Source: Dechloromonas hortensis
Lineage (GTDB): Bacteria > Pseudomonadota > Gammaproteobacteria > Burkholderiales > Rhodocyclaceae
DNA: 64,000 bases
Assembly: GCF_009469765.1 (NCBI RefSeq)
Contig: NZ_SSSQ01000002.1
Span: 248,001-312,000, forward strand
Direction of reading: 5' to 3'
Shown: positions 34,601 to 44,483 of the stretch, one piece after another
Position numbering within the stretch: position 1 is the stretch's first letter
Layout of the letters: each line of letters opens with the position of its first letter
Position numbers and translations under genes: made by a program
Notes under the pieces: generated by a model
What the model was told of the DNA's origin: nothing
The model's database searches: none
What the model saw: the letters and a program-made list of their open reading frames with translations, nothing else

Positions 34601-34717
34601 TTCGACGAGGATCGCCAGCGTTGCCTGGCGGCGGGCATGAATGACCACATCGGCAAGCCGGTCGATCCGGCCGCCTTGTTCGCCACCTTGCTCAAGTGGC
34701 TGGCCCGGGGCGGCTGA
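31655..34717 (+). CDS. Hybrid histidine kinase (GAF-PAS-HisKA-HATPase-REC)
   Basis: The product is 1,020 residues from a GTG start. Transmembrane helices at about 14-31 and 220-240 enclose a periplasmic sensor domain. Then follow a HAMP-like linker, GAF (about 305-465), PAS (about 475-600), HisKA with H651 in MSHELRTP, HATPase with [11 protein letters not shown] and DTGIG, and a receiver with D949 in LILMDMQMP. No Hpt domain is present, so a separate phosphotransferase is needed to reach an output regulator. None is adjacent. A bidirectional terminator separates it from ppk. Confidence 0.93.
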   Translation: MTIDSKIPSSSKRLALTAFLLLLLVVVFAIYIRAEKDIDRANEQRHLSLRLAHEMRQSSDDLTRMARTYVLTGDPAYKKHYQSILDIRDGRQARPEQYQDIYWDLVFPGQAPPRPASGQYVPLLELMRQAGFAEAEFLKLAESKRNSDRLTSTEFTAMTMAESTAADAESSREQARQMLHDAPYHQAKAGIMLPLYEFNQLVSRRTEAAVRAAEARATALRIIFILLGGAVLFVLWRTYAASRQMLGGSVDEVHAQIVRLGQGDFSVTSLPASRKDSVIGWLAETRQRLSDADAARRVAEGELAQRSHEILLHNRILQAISQGLPLAELLDHLARQVEELHPGMLCSILLLDEDGVHLRHGAAPSLPEAYNQAIDGAAIGHAVGSCGTAAYLGERVIVENIYEHPYWQDYRELARLADVCSCWSQPFKDRDGRVLGTFAIYQRQPSQPTANEISLIEDYASLARIAVERARTEAALQRSQELYRLITENSNDVIWLMDLPSLQFTYISPSVYRLRGWTAEEIMAQPLAEAMTPESAERVQDALAASLAGLVGGDQGSRFALTEIDQPCKDGHIISTEVVTTILLDAAGQPRQILGITRDISERKQNEAELEQHRHHLEKMVEERTAALMIAKEAAEAANRAKSTFLANMSHELRTPMNAIMGMTELALRRATDPKQEAQLSKVALASQHLLAVINDILDISKIEAGRLQLEIIPFKLGSVLENLGSMINQKAHDKGLALRTEIAPELAGLALQGDPLRIGQILLNLTGNALKFTEQGGITIRITLAEQSANDVLVHFEVQDTGIGIARDDQQRLFAAFEQADGSLTRRYGGTGLGLAISKRMAAMMGGSIGVDSQPGVGSRFWFTARLVRSQPLPVVATPAPAPAHGADAQLQAAYAGRRILLVEDEPINQEVSRELLQAVGLQVDLAEDGEQAVALVAEHDYDLILMDMQMPKMNGIDATRAIRALPGRGQIPILALTANAFDEDRQRCLAAGMNDHIGKPVDPAALFATLLKWLARGG

Positions 34718-34740
34718 ACGGCTACGCTGCCAGCCAAAGA

Positions 34741-34766
34741 AAATGCGGCGTTGCCGCCGCATTTTT
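34741..34766. terminator. Bidirectional intrinsic terminator
   Basis: The 10-bp stem AAATGCGGCG/CGCCGCATTT has a TTGC loop and T residues on both sides. It lies between the hybrid kinase and the convergent ppk gene. Confidence 0.85.
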
Positions 34767-34791
34767 GCCCATTTTCAGCCGTCGACCGCAG
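34766..34791 (-). repeat. GCGGTCGAC/A-tract dispersed repeat, copy 2
   Basis: On the minus strand it reads CTGCGGTCGACGGCTG then AAAATGGGCA, immediately next to the terminator. Confidence 0.5.
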
Positions 34792-34802
34792 GCCTGGCCG
34801 GT

Positions 34803-36884
34803 TTAGCCGCCGCCCAGCGTCAGCATCAGTTCGCCCTGCGCATTGTGCGGCTTGGCGCGGCTTGAGCGACGGCGCTGGTAGACGCCCTGGCTGTTCATGT
34901 CCCAGCCTTGCTGGTTATCGGCCAGGTAGAACTTGAGGCCTTCGGTGATGACGCGCTTCTTCAGTTTCGGGTCAAGGATCGGGAAGGCCAGTTCGATACG
35001 CTTGAAGAAATTGCGCTCCATCCAGTCGGCGCTGGACAGATAGACGTTTTCCTTGCCGCCGGCGTAGAAGTAGAAGATGCGGTGGTGTTCGAGGAAGCGG
35101 CCGATGATCGAGCGGACGCGGATCTTGTCGGACAGGCCGGGGACGCCCGGGCGCAGCATGCAGACGCCGCGCACGAGGAGTTCGATGTCGACGCCGGCCT
35201 GCGAGGCTTCGTAGAGCGCGTTGATGACCTCCGGTTCGACCAGCGAATTCATCTTGGCGACGATGCGCCCCTTGCCGCCGGCGCGGGCTGCCGCTGCCTC
35301 GGCCTGGATGCCGGCAACGACGTTGGGCTGCAGCGTGAACGGGGCCTGCCACAGGTGCTTCAGGGTCCGCGCCTGACCCAGCCCGGTCAGTTGCTTGAAG
35401 ACTTCGCTGACGTCGCGGGTCACTTCGTCGTTCGCCGTCATCAGGCCAAAGTCGGAGTAGAGGCGGGCGGTGCGCGGGTGATAGTTGCCGGTGCCGAGGT
35501 GGGCATAGCGCTTGAGGCCGCCTTCCTCGCGGCGGACGATGAGCAGCGCCTTGGCGTGCGTCTTGTAGCCGACGACGCCATAGACGACATGGGCGCCGAC
35601 CTCTTCCAGCTTGGTCGCCCAGCTGATGTTGGCTTCCTCGTCGAAACGCGCCATCAGTTCGACGACGACGGTGACTTCCTTGCCGTTCTGCGCGGCGCGG
35701 ATCAGCGACTGCATCAGCACCGAGTCGGTCCCGGTACGATAGACCGTCATCTTGATGGCGACGACATTGGGATCGCTGGCCGCCTGGTTGAGCAGTTCGA
35801 TGACCGGTGCGAACGACTGGTAGGGGTGATGGAGCAGGATGTCGGCGCGGCGGATGCTCTCGAAGATGTTGGCGCCCTTGCCGACCGCCTTGGGCAGGCC
35901 GGGCGTGAACGGTGGGAATTTCATGTCCGGGCGGTCCACCCAGTCCGGCACCTGCATCAGGCGGACCAGGTTGACCGGGCCGTGCACGCGATAGAGATCG
36001 GCTGCCTTGAGGCCGAACTGGGCGAGCAGGAATTCGGTCATCGCCGGCGAGCAGTTGTCGGCCACTTCGAGGCGCACGGCGTCGCCGAAATGGCGGTGCG
36101 GCAGTTCGCCCTGCAGCTTGGTGCGCAGGTTGGTGACTTCTTCCTCATCGACGAAGAGGTCGGAATTGCGCGTCGCACGGAACTGGTAGCAGCCGAGCAC
36201 GGTCATGCCGGTGAACAGTTCGCCGACGAATTCGTGCAGGATCGAGGACAGGAAGACGAAGCCGTAGGCGCAGCCGGCCAGTTCTTCCGGCAACTGGATG
36301 ACGCGCGGCAGGACGCGCGGCGCCTGGACGATGGCAGCGTTGGAGCTGCGCCCGAAGGCATCCTTGCCTTCCAGTTCGACGGCGAAATTCAGGCTCTTGT
36401 TGAGCACTTTCGGGAAGGGGTGCGACGGGTCGAGCCCGATCGGCGTCAGCACCGGCACCATTTCGCGGATGAAGTAGTTGCGGATCCATTCGCGCTGCCC
36501 CTCGTTCCACGTCGACCGGCGCAGGAAGCGGATGCCCTGCTCGGACAGTGCCGGCAGGATGACTTCGTTCAAGTGCAGGTATTGCTCGGTGACGATGGCG
36601 TGGGCTTCGGCCGAAACCAGCCGGAAGGCTTCCTGGGCCGTCTTGCCGTCGGTGGTGATGATCCGGGTATTGGCCTTGACCTGCTCCTTCAGTCCGGCCA
36701 TCCGGATCTCGAAAAACTCGTCCATGTTGCTCGACACGATGCACAGGAAGCGCAGGCGCTCCAGCAACGGCACCCGTTCGTCCTGCGCCTGGGCCAGCAC
36801 GCGGCGGTTGAAGGCGAGCAGGCCGAGTTCGCGGTTCAGGTAGTTTTCGGTCGGGAAGCGTGGGGTCAGGTAAGTGTGGTTCAT
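34803..36884 (-). CDS. ppk: Polyphosphate kinase 1
   Basis: The product is 693 residues from the ATG at 36,884. In-frame codons up to 36,932 give a non-family extension. The N-terminus NRELGLLAFNRRVL and SSNMDEFFEIRMAGLKEQ are PPK1 hallmarks. The active-site region contains ARFDEEANI, the YKTHAKALLIVRRE histidine and HLGTGNYHP. PPK1 transfers the gamma phosphate of ATP to inorganic polyphosphate and works as a tetramer through autophosphorylated histidine. It is monocistronic, divergent from acuI, and ends close to a shared terminator. This fits a polyphosphate-accumulating Rhodocyclales lifestyle, which is inference. Confidence 0.95.
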   Translation of the reverse strand: MNHTYLTPRFPTENYLNRELGLLAFNRRVLAQAQDERVPLLERLRFLCIVSSNMDEFFEIRMAGLKEQVKANTRIITTDGKTAQEAFRLVSAEAHAIVTEQYLHLNEVILPALSEQGIRFLRRSTWNEGQREWIRNYFIREMVPVLTPIGLDPSHPFPKVLNKSLNFAVELEGKDAFGRSSNAAIVQAPRVLPRVIQLPEELAGCAYGFVFLSSILHEFVGELFTGMTVLGCYQFRATRNSDLFVDEEEVTNLRTKLQGELPHRHFGDAVRLEVADNCSPAMTEFLLAQFGLKAADLYRVHGPVNLVRLMQVPDWVDRPDMKFPPFTPGLPKAVGKGANIFESIRRADILLHHPYQSFAPVIELLNQAASDPNVVAIKMTVYRTGTDSVLMQSLIRAAQNGKEVTVVVELMARFDEEANISWATKLEEVGAHVVYGVVGYKTHAKALLIVRREEGGLKRYAHLGTGNYHPRTARLYSDFGLMTANDEVTRDVSEVFKQLTGLGQARTLKHLWQAPFTLQPNVVAGIQAEAAAARAGGKGRIVAKMNSLVEPEVINALYEASQAGVDIELLVRGVCMLRPGVPGLSDKIRVRSIIGRFLEHHRIFYFYAGGKENVYLSSADWMERNFFKRIELAFPILDPKLKKRVITEGLKFYLADNQQGWDMNSQGVYQRRRSSRAKPHNAQGELMLTLGGG

Positions 36885-36998
36885 CGCGCGCAGTCCATGT
36901 GTTATCTCAAGTATATTCCCCAAGCCCATCATTTTGTTGCATAAATGTTTCAGTTAAATGACAGCGAAGCATTCTGGGATAGTGCTGAACCAAGGCCG

Positions 36999-37027
36999 GC
37001 GGTCGACGGTCGAAAAAGGCCATTTTT
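36999..37027 (+). repeat. GCGGTCGAC/A-tract dispersed repeat, copy 3
   Basis: It reads GCGGTCGACGGTCG then AAAAAGGCCATTTTT, in the ppk/acuI divergent spacer, 50 bp before the acuI start. Confidence 0.5.
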
Positions 37028-37076
37028 CAAGCCGCTGCCTTATAGTCTGCAGTTCAATTTCGCCAAAGGAAAAACC

Positions 37077-38060
37077 ATGTTCAACGGAATCCTGATCAAC
37101 AAGGACGAGGCCGGCTACCGCGCCAGCCTGCAACAGATCGACGAAGCACAATTGCCGGAAGGCGATGTCACCGTCCGCGTCGACTGGTCTACGCTCAATT
37201 ACAAGGACGGACTGGCCATCACCGGCAAATCGCCGGTCGTCCGCCGCTTCCCGATGGTGCCCGGCATCGACTTCGCCGGCACGGTGACGGCGAGCAGCCA
37301 TGCATCCTGGCAGGTCGGCGACAAGGTCATCCTCAACGGCTGGGGTGTCGGCGAAACGCATTGGGGTGGCCTGGCCCAGGTGGCGCGGGTCAAGGGCGAC
37401 TGGCTGGTGCCGCAGCCGAAGGCCTTCAGCACCCGCCAGGCGATGGCGATCGGCACTGCCGGCTATACGGCGATGCTCTGCGTGCTGGCCCTGGAAAAGC
37501 ACGGCATCAAGCCGACCGATGGTGAAATCCTGGTCACCGGTGCCAACGGTGGCGTCGGCAGCGTCGCCATCGCGCTGCTCGCCAAGCTCGGCTACACGGT
37601 CGTCGCCTCGACCGGCCGTGCCGCCGAAGAAGCGCACCTGAAGGCGCTCGGCGCCAGCGCCATCATCGATCGCAATGAATTCTCCGCACCCGGCAAGCCG
37701 ATCGGCAAGGAACGCTGGGCCGGCGTCGTCGATGCGGTCGGCAGCCATACCCTGGCCAATGCCTGCGCCACCACCAAGTACCGGGGCGCCGTCGCCGCCT
37801 GCGGCCTGGCTCAAGGCATGGATTTCCCGGCTTCCGTCGCCCCCTTCATCCTGCGTGGCGTGACGCTCTACGGCATCGACAGCGTAATGGCGCCGCTGGC
37901 CGTCCGTCTTGAGGCCTGGGAACGGCTCGGTCGCGATCTGGAAATTGCCAAACTCGATGCGATCACCCGCGAAATCAGTCTGGCCGAGGCCTTGACCGTT
38001 GGCGCCGAACTGCTCGAAGGCAAGGTGCGCGGTCGCGTCGTCGTCGACGTCAATCGCTAG
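37077..38060 (+). CDS. acuI: Acrylyl-CoA reductase / MDR oxidoreductase AcuI (YhdH)
   Basis: The product is 327 residues from the ATG at 37,077, preceded by AAAGGA. A longer frame from 36,945 has no family match and covers a repeat. It is a medium-chain dehydrogenase/reductase without structural zinc ligands. The catalytic region is [14 protein letters not shown], the NADPH-binding Rossmann motif is [10 protein letters not shown], and [13 protein letters not shown] is the YhdH/AcuI signature. The enzyme reduces acrylyl-CoA to propionyl-CoA with NADPH, so it also detoxifies acrylate. Monocistronic. Confidence 0.9.
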   Translation: MFNGILINKDEAGYRASLQQIDEAQLPEGDVTVRVDWSTLNYKDGLAITGKSPVVRRFPMVPGIDFAGTVTASSHASWQVGDKVILNGWGVGETHWGGLAQVARVKGDWLVPQPKAFSTRQAMAIGTAGYTAMLCVLALEKHGIKPTDGEILVTGANGGVGSVAIALLAKLGYTVVASTGRAAEEAHLKALGASAIIDRNEFSAPGKPIGKERWAGVVDAVGSHTLANACATTKYRGAVAACGLAQGMDFPASVAPFILRGVTLYGIDSVMAPLAVRLEAWERLGRDLEIAKLDAITREISLAEALTVGAELLEGKVRGRVVVDVNR

Positions 38061-38160
38061 AAAGGCGACGCCTCTTTCCCTGAAGGGGGACCCGGCATCC
38101 CCGCGTCCCACGGGGACTTCCTTTGATCGTAGGCGGGGATCCAGAGGGCGACTGGACTGG

Positions 38161-38180
38161 ATTCCCGCCTTCGCGGGAAT
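38161..38180. repeat. ATTCCC-N8-GGGAAT palindromic repeat
   Basis: A perfect inverted repeat ATTCCC GCCTTCGC GGGAAT, like the dRS3/REP-type elements common in betaproteobacterial spacers. It lies in a 130-bp G+C-rich gap between acuI and menF. Confidence 0.7.
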
Positions 38181-38193
38181 GACTGCGGACTTT

Positions 38194-39540
38194 TCAGTCT
38201 CTGGTGCCGTTCCTGTCGAGTTCGCCGGCTGGGCCGAGGGCGGCGAGTAGGGTGCCGAGCTTGGCTTCGGTTTCGGCCAGTTCCTGCTGTGGGTCGGAGC
38301 CGGCGACGATGCCAGCGCCGGCCTGCAGTTCGGCCTGCCGGCCATGCAGCAGGGCGCAGCGCAGGGCGACCGAAAACTCGCCGTCGCCGGCTGCCGTCAA
38401 AATCCCGAAACCGCCGCTGTACCAACCGCTGCGCTGCTCGCCGTGGGCCGCCAGCCAATCCTGGGCGACGGCGCTCGGGTAGCCGCCGACGGCCGGCGTC
38501 GGATGCAGGGCGCGGACCAGATCGAACAGCGTGGTGCCGGGGGCGACCCGGCCGCTGATCCGGCTGCGCAGGTGGGTCAGGTGGCCGGCCGGGTGTTCGG
38601 CGGCCGGGCTGGCCTGTGGCGGCGCGGCGCAGAGCGGGGCGAGGGCATCGACCACCGCTTGCACGACCAGCGACTGTTCGTGCTGGTTTTTCTGTTCGGC
38701 CAGCGACAGGGAACCGGACCAGGCGGTACCGGCCAGCGCATCGGCTTCGGCCAAACCGTTATCGAGCCGGACCAGACGTTCCGGCGTCGCTCCGAGAAAA
38801 CACAGTTCGCCCTGGCCGTGGGCGTAGAGCAGGCTGTCCGGCTGCTGTTCGGCCAGTTGGCCGAGGATCAGCGCCGGCGAGAAGGGGCCGGCCGCTTCGA
38901 CGTGGCGGCTGCGGCTGAGTACCAGCTTGTCGACGCGGCCGCCGGCAATGTCGCGCAGCGCCGCGTTGACGCGGGCGGTCCACGCCCGTTGGGTCAGTGC
39001 CTGCGGAGCGGCGGGCAGCAGCCGGGCGTTGCTGCGACGGGTCGGCTGGGCGAGCAGTTGCCGCCATTCGTCGATGGCCTGGGCGATCCGTCCTGCCGGC
39101 ACGGTGAGCACGGCGCGGCAATGGCCGGCAAGGTTTTCGAGCAGGATGGCCGGCACGGCGAGCAGCGCGTTGGGCAGCGGATTTTGGTTCGCCGCATCGA
39201 AGGCGAAGCCGGCGAAAGCGAGCGGTGGTGGCTCTCCGGCGGCATGGCGCCAATTGTTGCACAGGCCGCTGAAAGCGTTGTCGAGGGCGGCGAACCGGTT
39301 GCCGCCGCTGCTGCTGACTTGTAGGGCATGGCCGATGGCGAGCCGGAATTCGCCGCGCTGCGGCCGGGCGCGATACCAGAAGGGGGCCTTGGCCGGCAGC
39401 AGGTGCAGCCAGTCGGTATTCAGTTTGCCGAGGTCCAGTGCCAGGCTGACCGGGGCGGCGGCCGGGGCGCCGGCGGCCAGTTGCCGGAGCCGGTCGGGCA
39501 GGTCGGCGGCGGCGAGTTGTTGGCGCAGGCGGTCGATCAT
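38194..39540 (-). CDS. menF: Isochorismate synthase (MenF/EntC type)
   Basis: The product is 448 residues from the ATG at 39,540, which overlaps the stop of the upstream ligase gene (ATGA). A 63-codon in-frame extension lies within that gene and is rejected. C-terminal chorismate-binding signatures are visible: LHPTPAVGGYP, GWYSGGFG, GDGEFSVALR and AGAGIVAGSDPQQE with the ET.AK segment. It converts chorismate to isochorismate for menaquinone or a salicylate-type siderophore. With a MenE-like ligase next to it, menaquinone is favoured, but menD, menB and menC are not in the window. Confidence 0.85.
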   Translation of the reverse strand: MIDRLRQQLAAADLPDRLRQLAAGAPAAAPVSLALDLGKLNTDWLHLLPAKAPFWYRARPQRGEFRLAIGHALQVSSSGGNRFAALDNAFSGLCNNWRHAAGEPPPLAFAGFAFDAANQNPLPNALLAVPAILLENLAGHCRAVLTVPAGRIAQAIDEWRQLLAQPTRRSNARLLPAAPQALTQRAWTARVNAALRDIAGGRVDKLVLSRSRHVEAAGPFSPALILGQLAEQQPDSLLYAHGQGELCFLGATPERLVRLDNGLAEADALAGTAWSGSLSLAEQKNQHEQSLVVQAVVDALAPLCAAPPQASPAAEHPAGHLTHLRSRISGRVAPGTTLFDLVRALHPTPAVGGYPSAVAQDWLAAHGEQRSGWYSGGFGILTAAGDGEFSVALRCALLHGRQAELQAGAGIVAGSDPQQELAETEAKLGTLLAALGPAGELDRNGTRD

Positions 39541-40805
39541 GCCGCAGCCTCGGCGGCGATCCGGCGCAGTGTGGTCCGTTCCAGCTTGCCGGCGGGGTTG
39601 CGCGGTAGACGGTCGAGAAAGATCATTTTTCGCGGCAGCGCGGCCGACGGCAGGTGCAGGCGGGCGTGCGCCAGCAAGGCCTCGGCCGAGACCGTGCCAA
39701 CCACCAGTGCAACGACCCGGTCGCCCCACAGCGGATCGGGGAGACCGGTGACTGCGACATCGCTGACCCCGGGAAAAGCGGCCAGGCAGGCCTCGACATC
39801 GAGCGGATGTACATTGCGGCCGCCGCTGATCAGCATGTCGTCGGCGCGGCCGATGACGGTCAGCCTGCCCTCGCCATCGAGATGGCCGAGGTCGCCGGTA
39901 GTCAGCCAGCCGTCGGCGTCGGGACCGCCGCCGTTGAGGTAGCCGAGCATGAGCTGCGGCCCGCGCAGGCGGATGCGGCCGTCGCTGGTGATGCCGATTT
40001 CGCTGCCGGGCAGCGCCTGCCCGACTTGCCCCTGCTGCCAGGGGCCGTCGGCCGGCTGCCAGCTGGCGATCTGCGCCGCCGTCTCGCTCATCCCGTAACT
40101 CGGCGTCAGCGGCCAGCCGGCAGCCGTCGCCCGCGCGTACAGGGTTTGCGACAGCGCGGCACCGCCGATCAGGACGTGGCGCAAGGTGGCCGGCGGCCGG
40201 GCATCGCTGTCGAGCAACAAGGCGAGCATGGACGGGACCAGCGACAGATGGCTGACCGGGTAGCGTGCCAGATCGGCCGCCACCCGCTCGGCGGCAAAGC
40301 CGTCATGGAGCAGGACGCCGGCCGCGGCCCGGGCGCAGCGCCAGAGGATGGACTGGCCGCCGATATGGTAAAGCGGCAGGCAGTTCAGCCAGAGATCGCC
40401 GGGGCCGAGCGGCAGGCGCTGGTTGGAAGCGGCGGCGGCGGCATCGAGATTGGCGGCGCTCAACAGCACGGCGCGCGGCTTGCCTTCGCTGCCGCTGGTC
40501 GAGATGATCAGCGCGGTGGCGGCGGGCAGGGCAGTGGGCGACGGAATATTGCGAGGGCTGCGGTCGACCGGCCAGAAAGGACGATTTTGCAGGCTCGTGG
40601 CACAGGCCAGGCTGGCCAGTTGAAGGCTGCTACCGCTGGCGCACCAGGCCTGGCCGGTATTTGCCTGGCTGGCGGCGAGGGCTGCGCAGCTGGCCAGCCA
40701 TTGGGTGAAAGACCAGTGCTGGTCGCCAGCGATCAGCGCCGTGGCTTTCGGCGCCTGACTGGCGGCAAGGCGGAGGTGGTCGGCGAGCGTGGCGGCAGTC
40801 TTCAT
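39537..40805 (-). CDS. menE: MenE-like acyl-CoA synthetase (o-succinylbenzoate ligase)
   Basis: The 422-residue adenylate-forming enzyme has the P-loop STSGSEGKPRAV, the adenine/acid motif YGMSETAAQ, the hinge TGDLG and the catalytic lysine motif NPAGKLERT. The short length and partner isochorismate synthase point to MenE, which makes o-succinylbenzoyl-CoA in menaquinone synthesis. Other small acyl-CoA ligases cannot be excluded. A copy of the GCGGTCGAC repeat lies inside the coding sequence at 40,558-40,591 and encodes part of FWPVDRSPRN. The gene leads a two-gene operon. Confidence 0.78.
   Translation of the reverse strand: MKTAATLADHLRLAASQAPKATALIAGDQHWSFTQWLASCAALAASQANTGQAWCASGSSLQLASLACATSLQNRPFWPVDRSPRNIPSPTALPAATALIISTSGSEGKPRAVLLSAANLDAAAAASNQRLPLGPGDLWLNCLPLYHIGGQSILWRCARAAAGVLLHDGFAAERVAADLARYPVSHLSLVPSMLALLLDSDARPPATLRHVLIGGAALSQTLYARATAAGWPLTPSYGMSETAAQIASWQPADGPWQQGQVGQALPGSEIGITSDGRIRLRGPQLMLGYLNGGGPDADGWLTTGDLGHLDGEGRLTVIGRADDMLISGGRNVHPLDVEACLAAFPGVSDVAVTGLPDPLWGDRVVALVVGTVSAEALLAHARLHLPSAALPRKMIFLDRLPRNPAGKLERTTLRRIAAEAAA
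40558..40591 (+). repeat. GCGGTCGAC/A-tract dispersed repeat, copy 4 (inside menE)
   Basis: It reads GCTGCGGTCGACCGGCCAG then AAAGGACGATTTTGC, antisense within the menE reading frame. Confidence 0.45.
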
Positions 40806-41202
40806 AAGCAGCTGATTATAGGTCGCGCCCAGGGCGCTTCAGGTGAGGTAAATCAAGAAATTTCCCGGCCGGCTGGCAATCTGCCGGCAGATTTAACATT
40901 GTCATTTCGTCAGCCTCGGTATGATCCAAGAAAAGCCTCTGTCACAATGCTTTTCGCTCTGCCCACGGTGATCGTCGCGCGGCGCACTTCTGTCATTTGT
41001 CGTAATGCTTAAAGTGGCAAAAACATTCATTTGTGGTAATTTTGATATCGATTTTTGCGGTCTTCCGTTTTCCAGCGGCCTGGCTGCACAGCGTCGATCG
41101 GGTAAAGGTATGAAAAAGATAATCATGATGCCGGCGAGCGGCGACGTACTGGACAAGGCCGGCCCGAGCTCGGCTGTGCGCTGGAGATCCTGACCGGAGC
41201 CC
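40806..41202. other. Divergent regulatory spacer, menE / yfiR
   Basis: These 397 bases have no gene. Short frames here have poor starts. The stretch must hold the promoters of menE and of the yfiR operon. A weak hairpin CCGGC/GCCGG is at about 40,866-40,886. I see no clear operator. The A/T-rich patch at 41,000-41,060 is the likeliest site of the yfiR promoter. Confidence 0.5.
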
Positions 41203-41745
41203 ATGACTTTCCGGCAACTGCTCCTCCTGCTGCGTTTCCCGCTCGCCTTCGCCATGCTTGGGCTGGCCGGGACACCGGGCATTGGCCAGGCGGCGTCGGA
41301 GGCGCAGTTGAAGGCGGCCTATCTGGTCAATTTCCTGAAGTACGTCGAGTGGCCGGACAGCCATCCGACGCTGACCATCTGCCTGTTCGGCCGCGACAGC
41401 ATCGCCCCCTATCTGACCAGTTACGAAGGACGCCAGGTCGCCGGTCGCGAACTGCGCGTGCGCCGGGTGAGCAGCGCCGAGCATTTGGCCGACTGCCAGG
41501 AGCTGTTCGTCCCGGAAAGCGAAGAGGCGCGGTTTGCCGCCGTGCTGCGTTGGGCCGACAAGCTGCCTATCCTGACTGTCAGTGATGGCGAAAGTTTCCT
41601 CCGGGAGGGCGGGGCGATCGCGCTGATCCGGGGCGAGGGGCGCCTGCAATTCGATATCAACACCGATGCCGTCAATCGCGCCGGGCTCAAGGCCGGCTCG
41701 CCGATGTTGCGGCTGGCCCGCCAGGTTAGCGGAGGATCACGATGA
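41203..41745 (+). CDS. yfiR: YfiR-family periplasmic regulator (DUF4154)
   Basis: The 180-residue protein has a signal sequence (hydrophobic about residues 8-25, AQAAS-like cleavage). The YfiR fold signature [14 protein letters not shown] follows, then periodic beta strands and the closing [21 protein letters not shown]. In Pseudomonas, YfiR is a periplasmic repressor of the CHASE8-containing diguanylate cyclase YfiN. Here the next gene, overlapping by four bases, also begins with a CHASE8-type periplasmic domain but carries a histidine kinase instead. The protein is therefore likely the ligand/redox-sensing lid of that kinase. Confidence 0.88.
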   Translation: MTFRQLLLLLRFPLAFAMLGLAGTPGIGQAASEAQLKAAYLVNFLKYVEWPDSHPTLTICLFGRDSIAPYLTSYEGRQVAGRELRVRRVSSAEHLADCQELFVPESEEARFAAVLRWADKLPILTVSDGESFLREGGAIALIRGEGRLQFDINTDAVNRAGLKAGSPMLRLARQVSGGSR

Positions 41746-44483
41746 AACAAAACCAGCCGATACGCCGCAAGCTGGCGCAGATTCTGGCCATTTCGGTCGG
41801 CGTCAGCCTGCTGCTGGTTTTTGTGCTGTTTGCCTGGCGTCAGATCGAGCACCGGCGCGAAGGCAAGCTGACCGAATTGCAGTCGATGGCCGAGGTGATT
41901 GCCTTCAACGCTTCGGCAGTCGTCGAGTTCCAGGACACGCCCGGGGCCGAGCGGCTGTTCAGCGCCCTGGCCAGGCACCCCGATATCGTCGCGGCCCGCC
42001 TGCTCGGGAGCGAAAGCGGCTTCAGTTTCCGCTACGACCGGCCGGGCGCGCATTTGCCGCTCCAGGTCCGCGAGGGGGAGCGCTTGCACTGGCGCCTGCT
42101 GCGGGTGGCCGATTTTGCCCACGCCACGGTCATCGTTCCGATTCAACTGCACGATGCGGTGATCGGTTCGGTGGCCTTGACGGCCAGTCTCGACAGCGTC
42201 TGGCGCGAAGTTATCCGGGATTCGGCGCTGTTCCTGCTCGCTGCCCTGATCGCCTTTGTCGTCGCCTTGCTGATTGCCCGTAAATTGCAGCAGGGCATTT
42301 TGGCTGCTTTGGCGGCGTTGACCGCAACCGCCCACAAAGTGGCCGAATCGAAGGATTTTTCGCAGCGCGCGACGCGCTTTGCCGATGACGAGATCGGTCA
42401 ACTGGCCGATGCCTTCAATCTGATGCTGGGCGAGGTGGCCGACCGCGACCGCGAGTTGGAAAAGCATCGCCTGCATCTCGAAGAAATGGTCGAGGCGCGG
42501 ACCCAGGAGCTGCGCCTGGCCAAGGAGACTGCGGAGGGGGCAAATCGCGCCAAGAGCCAGTTCCTGGCCAACATGAGCCACGAAATCCGGACCCCGATGA
42601 ACGGCATCATCGGCGTCGCCGACCTGCTGGCGGCTGGCCAGCTGACCGCCCTGCAGCGTAGCCAGCTGGCAACCTTGAGCACCTCGGCCGACACCTTGCT
42701 TCACCTGCTCAACGACATTCTCGATTTTTCGCGGATCGAGGCCGGTGCCCTGCAAATGGAATGCCTGCCGTTCAATGTGCGCGAGGTCGTCGAACAGGTC
42801 GTCGCCGTCTTTGCCCAGGCCGCCCGCAAGAAAGGGCTGACCCTGTGGTTCGAGGTGGGCGGCGACGTGCCCGCCTACATCTTCGGCGATGTGCACCGGC
42901 TGCGCCAGGTGTTGTCCAATTTGGTCAGCAACGCCATCAAATTTACCGAAAGCGGCAGCATTGCCATTAGCTGCCGCTTGGCCGACAAGTCGTTGCCGGC
43001 GCTGCAATTTACCGTCCGCGACAGCGGCATCGGCATTCAACCGAAGGCGCTTGAGGAAATATTCTCGCCCTTCAGGCAGGCCGATAACAGCATGAGCCGC
43101 CGTTTCGGCGGCACCGGCCTCGGTCTGGCCATTGTCCGCGACCTGGTCGGCCTGATGGGCGGGCGGGTCAGCGCGCAGAGCACGGTCGGCGAAGGTTCCA
43201 CCTTCATCATCGATCTGCCGGTCGACATCGCCCAGTCGTCGCGCAAGCTGCCGAGCTGGATGCCGATGCTGCGCAACTGTTATGTGCTGGTCGTCGCCCC
43301 GGCCGGGCCGCGCTGCGACAGTTGGCTGGCCATGTTGCGCTGGGCCGGCCTGGAGGCCGAACGGGTGTCGGGCCGCGATGAGGTCATCCAGGCCATCGGC
43401 CAATGCATGCCGGATGCCTTGCTGGTCGCCGAGGGCGATCCCTTCGTCAAAGCCTTGACCGATGCCTCAGGCGACTTCGAGCCCCCGATTCTGTTTGTCC
43501 GCGATTTTGCCGGTGCCGGCAGCCAGCTGGCGCCGCGCCCGGCCTGGGCCAGGGGCGAATTGCGCGAGCCGTTCGGCGACCTGGTGCTGTGGCGGGAGCT
43601 GGCCATCCTCTGGGGCTTGACGGCCGACGAGCCGAGCGAGCCGGAAGAAACGGGGGAGGTCGAGTTCAATGCCCGCGTTCTGATGGTCGAAGACAACGAA
43701 ACCAATTGCCTGATCCTCGAACAGATCCTCGCCACGCTCGGTTGCTCGGTGCATGGCGTGGTCAATGGTGCCGAGGCGGTGGCCGTGCTGGAGCGCGAAT
43801 CCTTCGATCTGGTGCTGATGGATGTCCAGATGCCGGTGATGGACGGCCTGACGGCGACCCGCCTGATTCGCGAACGTGAGGCGGCGGGCGGCCTGTCGCG
43901 TCAGCTGATCATCGCACTGACCGCCAATGCCCTGGCTGGCGATCGCGAGATGTGCCTGCAGGCCGGCATGGACGATTACGTCAGCAAGCCGGTGACCATC
44001 GCCCGGGTGCGCAGCGCGCTGCTGCGCTGGCTGCCGGCCGTGCGTCGGCCGCCGGCGGCCAGCCCGGCGGCGCCCGATACGCCGCCGCTCGAGGTGGCAT
44101 TGCCTGCCGCGAGCGGCCCGGCACCGGCGCTCAGCCTGCCCGATTTGCGGGCCAGTCTCGGCAAGGAGGCGGACATGGTGATTCCCGTCGTCCTGAGCTC
44201 CTATTTGCGCGAGGGCAGCAAGCAGATCGCCTTCTTGAACAATATTGACCAGGAATTCGAGGTCGACCGCATCATTCGTATCGTGCACAACCTGAAAAGC
44301 GCCAGCGCCGCCATCGGGCTGACCGGCTTTTCGGCCCTCTGCAAAGAGACCGAGGCGCTGGCCCGGGCCGGGGACTGGGCTGCGGCGCGGCCGTTGATCC
44401 GGCGTCTGGTGGCCGATTTTCCCGCCGTCGAGAAAGTCGTGGGCGAATGGCTGAAGCAGTTGTCCCGTGGAGGTGCGCAGTGA
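41742..44483 (+). CDS. CHASE8 hybrid histidine kinase with receiver and Hpt
   Basis: The product is 913 residues. Helices at about 12-32 and 160-185 enclose a CHASE8-like periplasmic domain. HAMP follows, then HisKA with H280 (MSHEIRTP), HATPase ([26 protein letters not shown]), a degenerate receiver-like stretch, a receiver with D694 in LVLMDVQMP and an Hpt domain with H849 in [11 protein letters not shown]. This is a complete phosphorelay in one protein. It overlaps yfiR (ATGA) upstream and the REC-EAL gene downstream (GTGA), so all are made together. The likely receiver of its phosphate is D59 of the next gene product. Confidence 0.92.
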   Translation: MKQNQPIRRKLAQILAISVGVSLLLVFVLFAWRQIEHRREGKLTELQSMAEVIAFNASAVVEFQDTPGAERLFSALARHPDIVAARLLGSESGFSFRYDRPGAHLPLQVREGERLHWRLLRVADFAHATVIVPIQLHDAVIGSVALTASLDSVWREVIRDSALFLLAALIAFVVALLIARKLQQGILAALAALTATAHKVAESKDFSQRATRFADDEIGQLADAFNLMLGEVADRDRELEKHRLHLEEMVEARTQELRLAKETAEGANRAKSQFLANMSHEIRTPMNGIIGVADLLAAGQLTALQRSQLATLSTSADTLLHLLNDILDFSRIEAGALQMECLPFNVREVVEQVVAVFAQAARKKGLTLWFEVGGDVPAYIFGDVHRLRQVLSNLVSNAIKFTESGSIAISCRLADKSLPALQFTVRDSGIGIQPKALEEIFSPFRQADNSMSRRFGGTGLGLAIVRDLVGLMGGRVSAQSTVGEGSTFIIDLPVDIAQSSRKLPSWMPMLRNCYVLVVAPAGPRCDSWLAMLRWAGLEAERVSGRDEVIQAIGQCMPDALLVAEGDPFVKALTDASGDFEPPILFVRDFAGAGSQLAPRPAWARGELREPFGDLVLWRELAILWGLTADEPSEPEETGEVEFNARVLMVEDNETNCLILEQILATLGCSVHGVVNGAEAVAVLERESFDLVLMDVQMPVMDGLTATRLIREREAAGGLSRQLIIALTANALAGDREMCLQAGMDDYVSKPVTIARVRSALLRWLPAVRRPPAASPAAPDTPPLEVALPAASGPAPALSLPDLRASLGKEADMVIPVVLSSYLREGSKQIAFLNNIDQEFEVDRIIRIVHNLKSASAAIGLTGFSALCKETEALARAGDWAAARPLIRRLVADFPAVEKVVGEWLKQLSRGGAQ

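Noticed and set aside
34908..36944. A 678-codon open frame antisense to ppk
   Set aside because: High-G+C codon bias opens antisense frames. PPK1 motifs on the minus strand are unambiguous, and the antisense product has unnatural composition.
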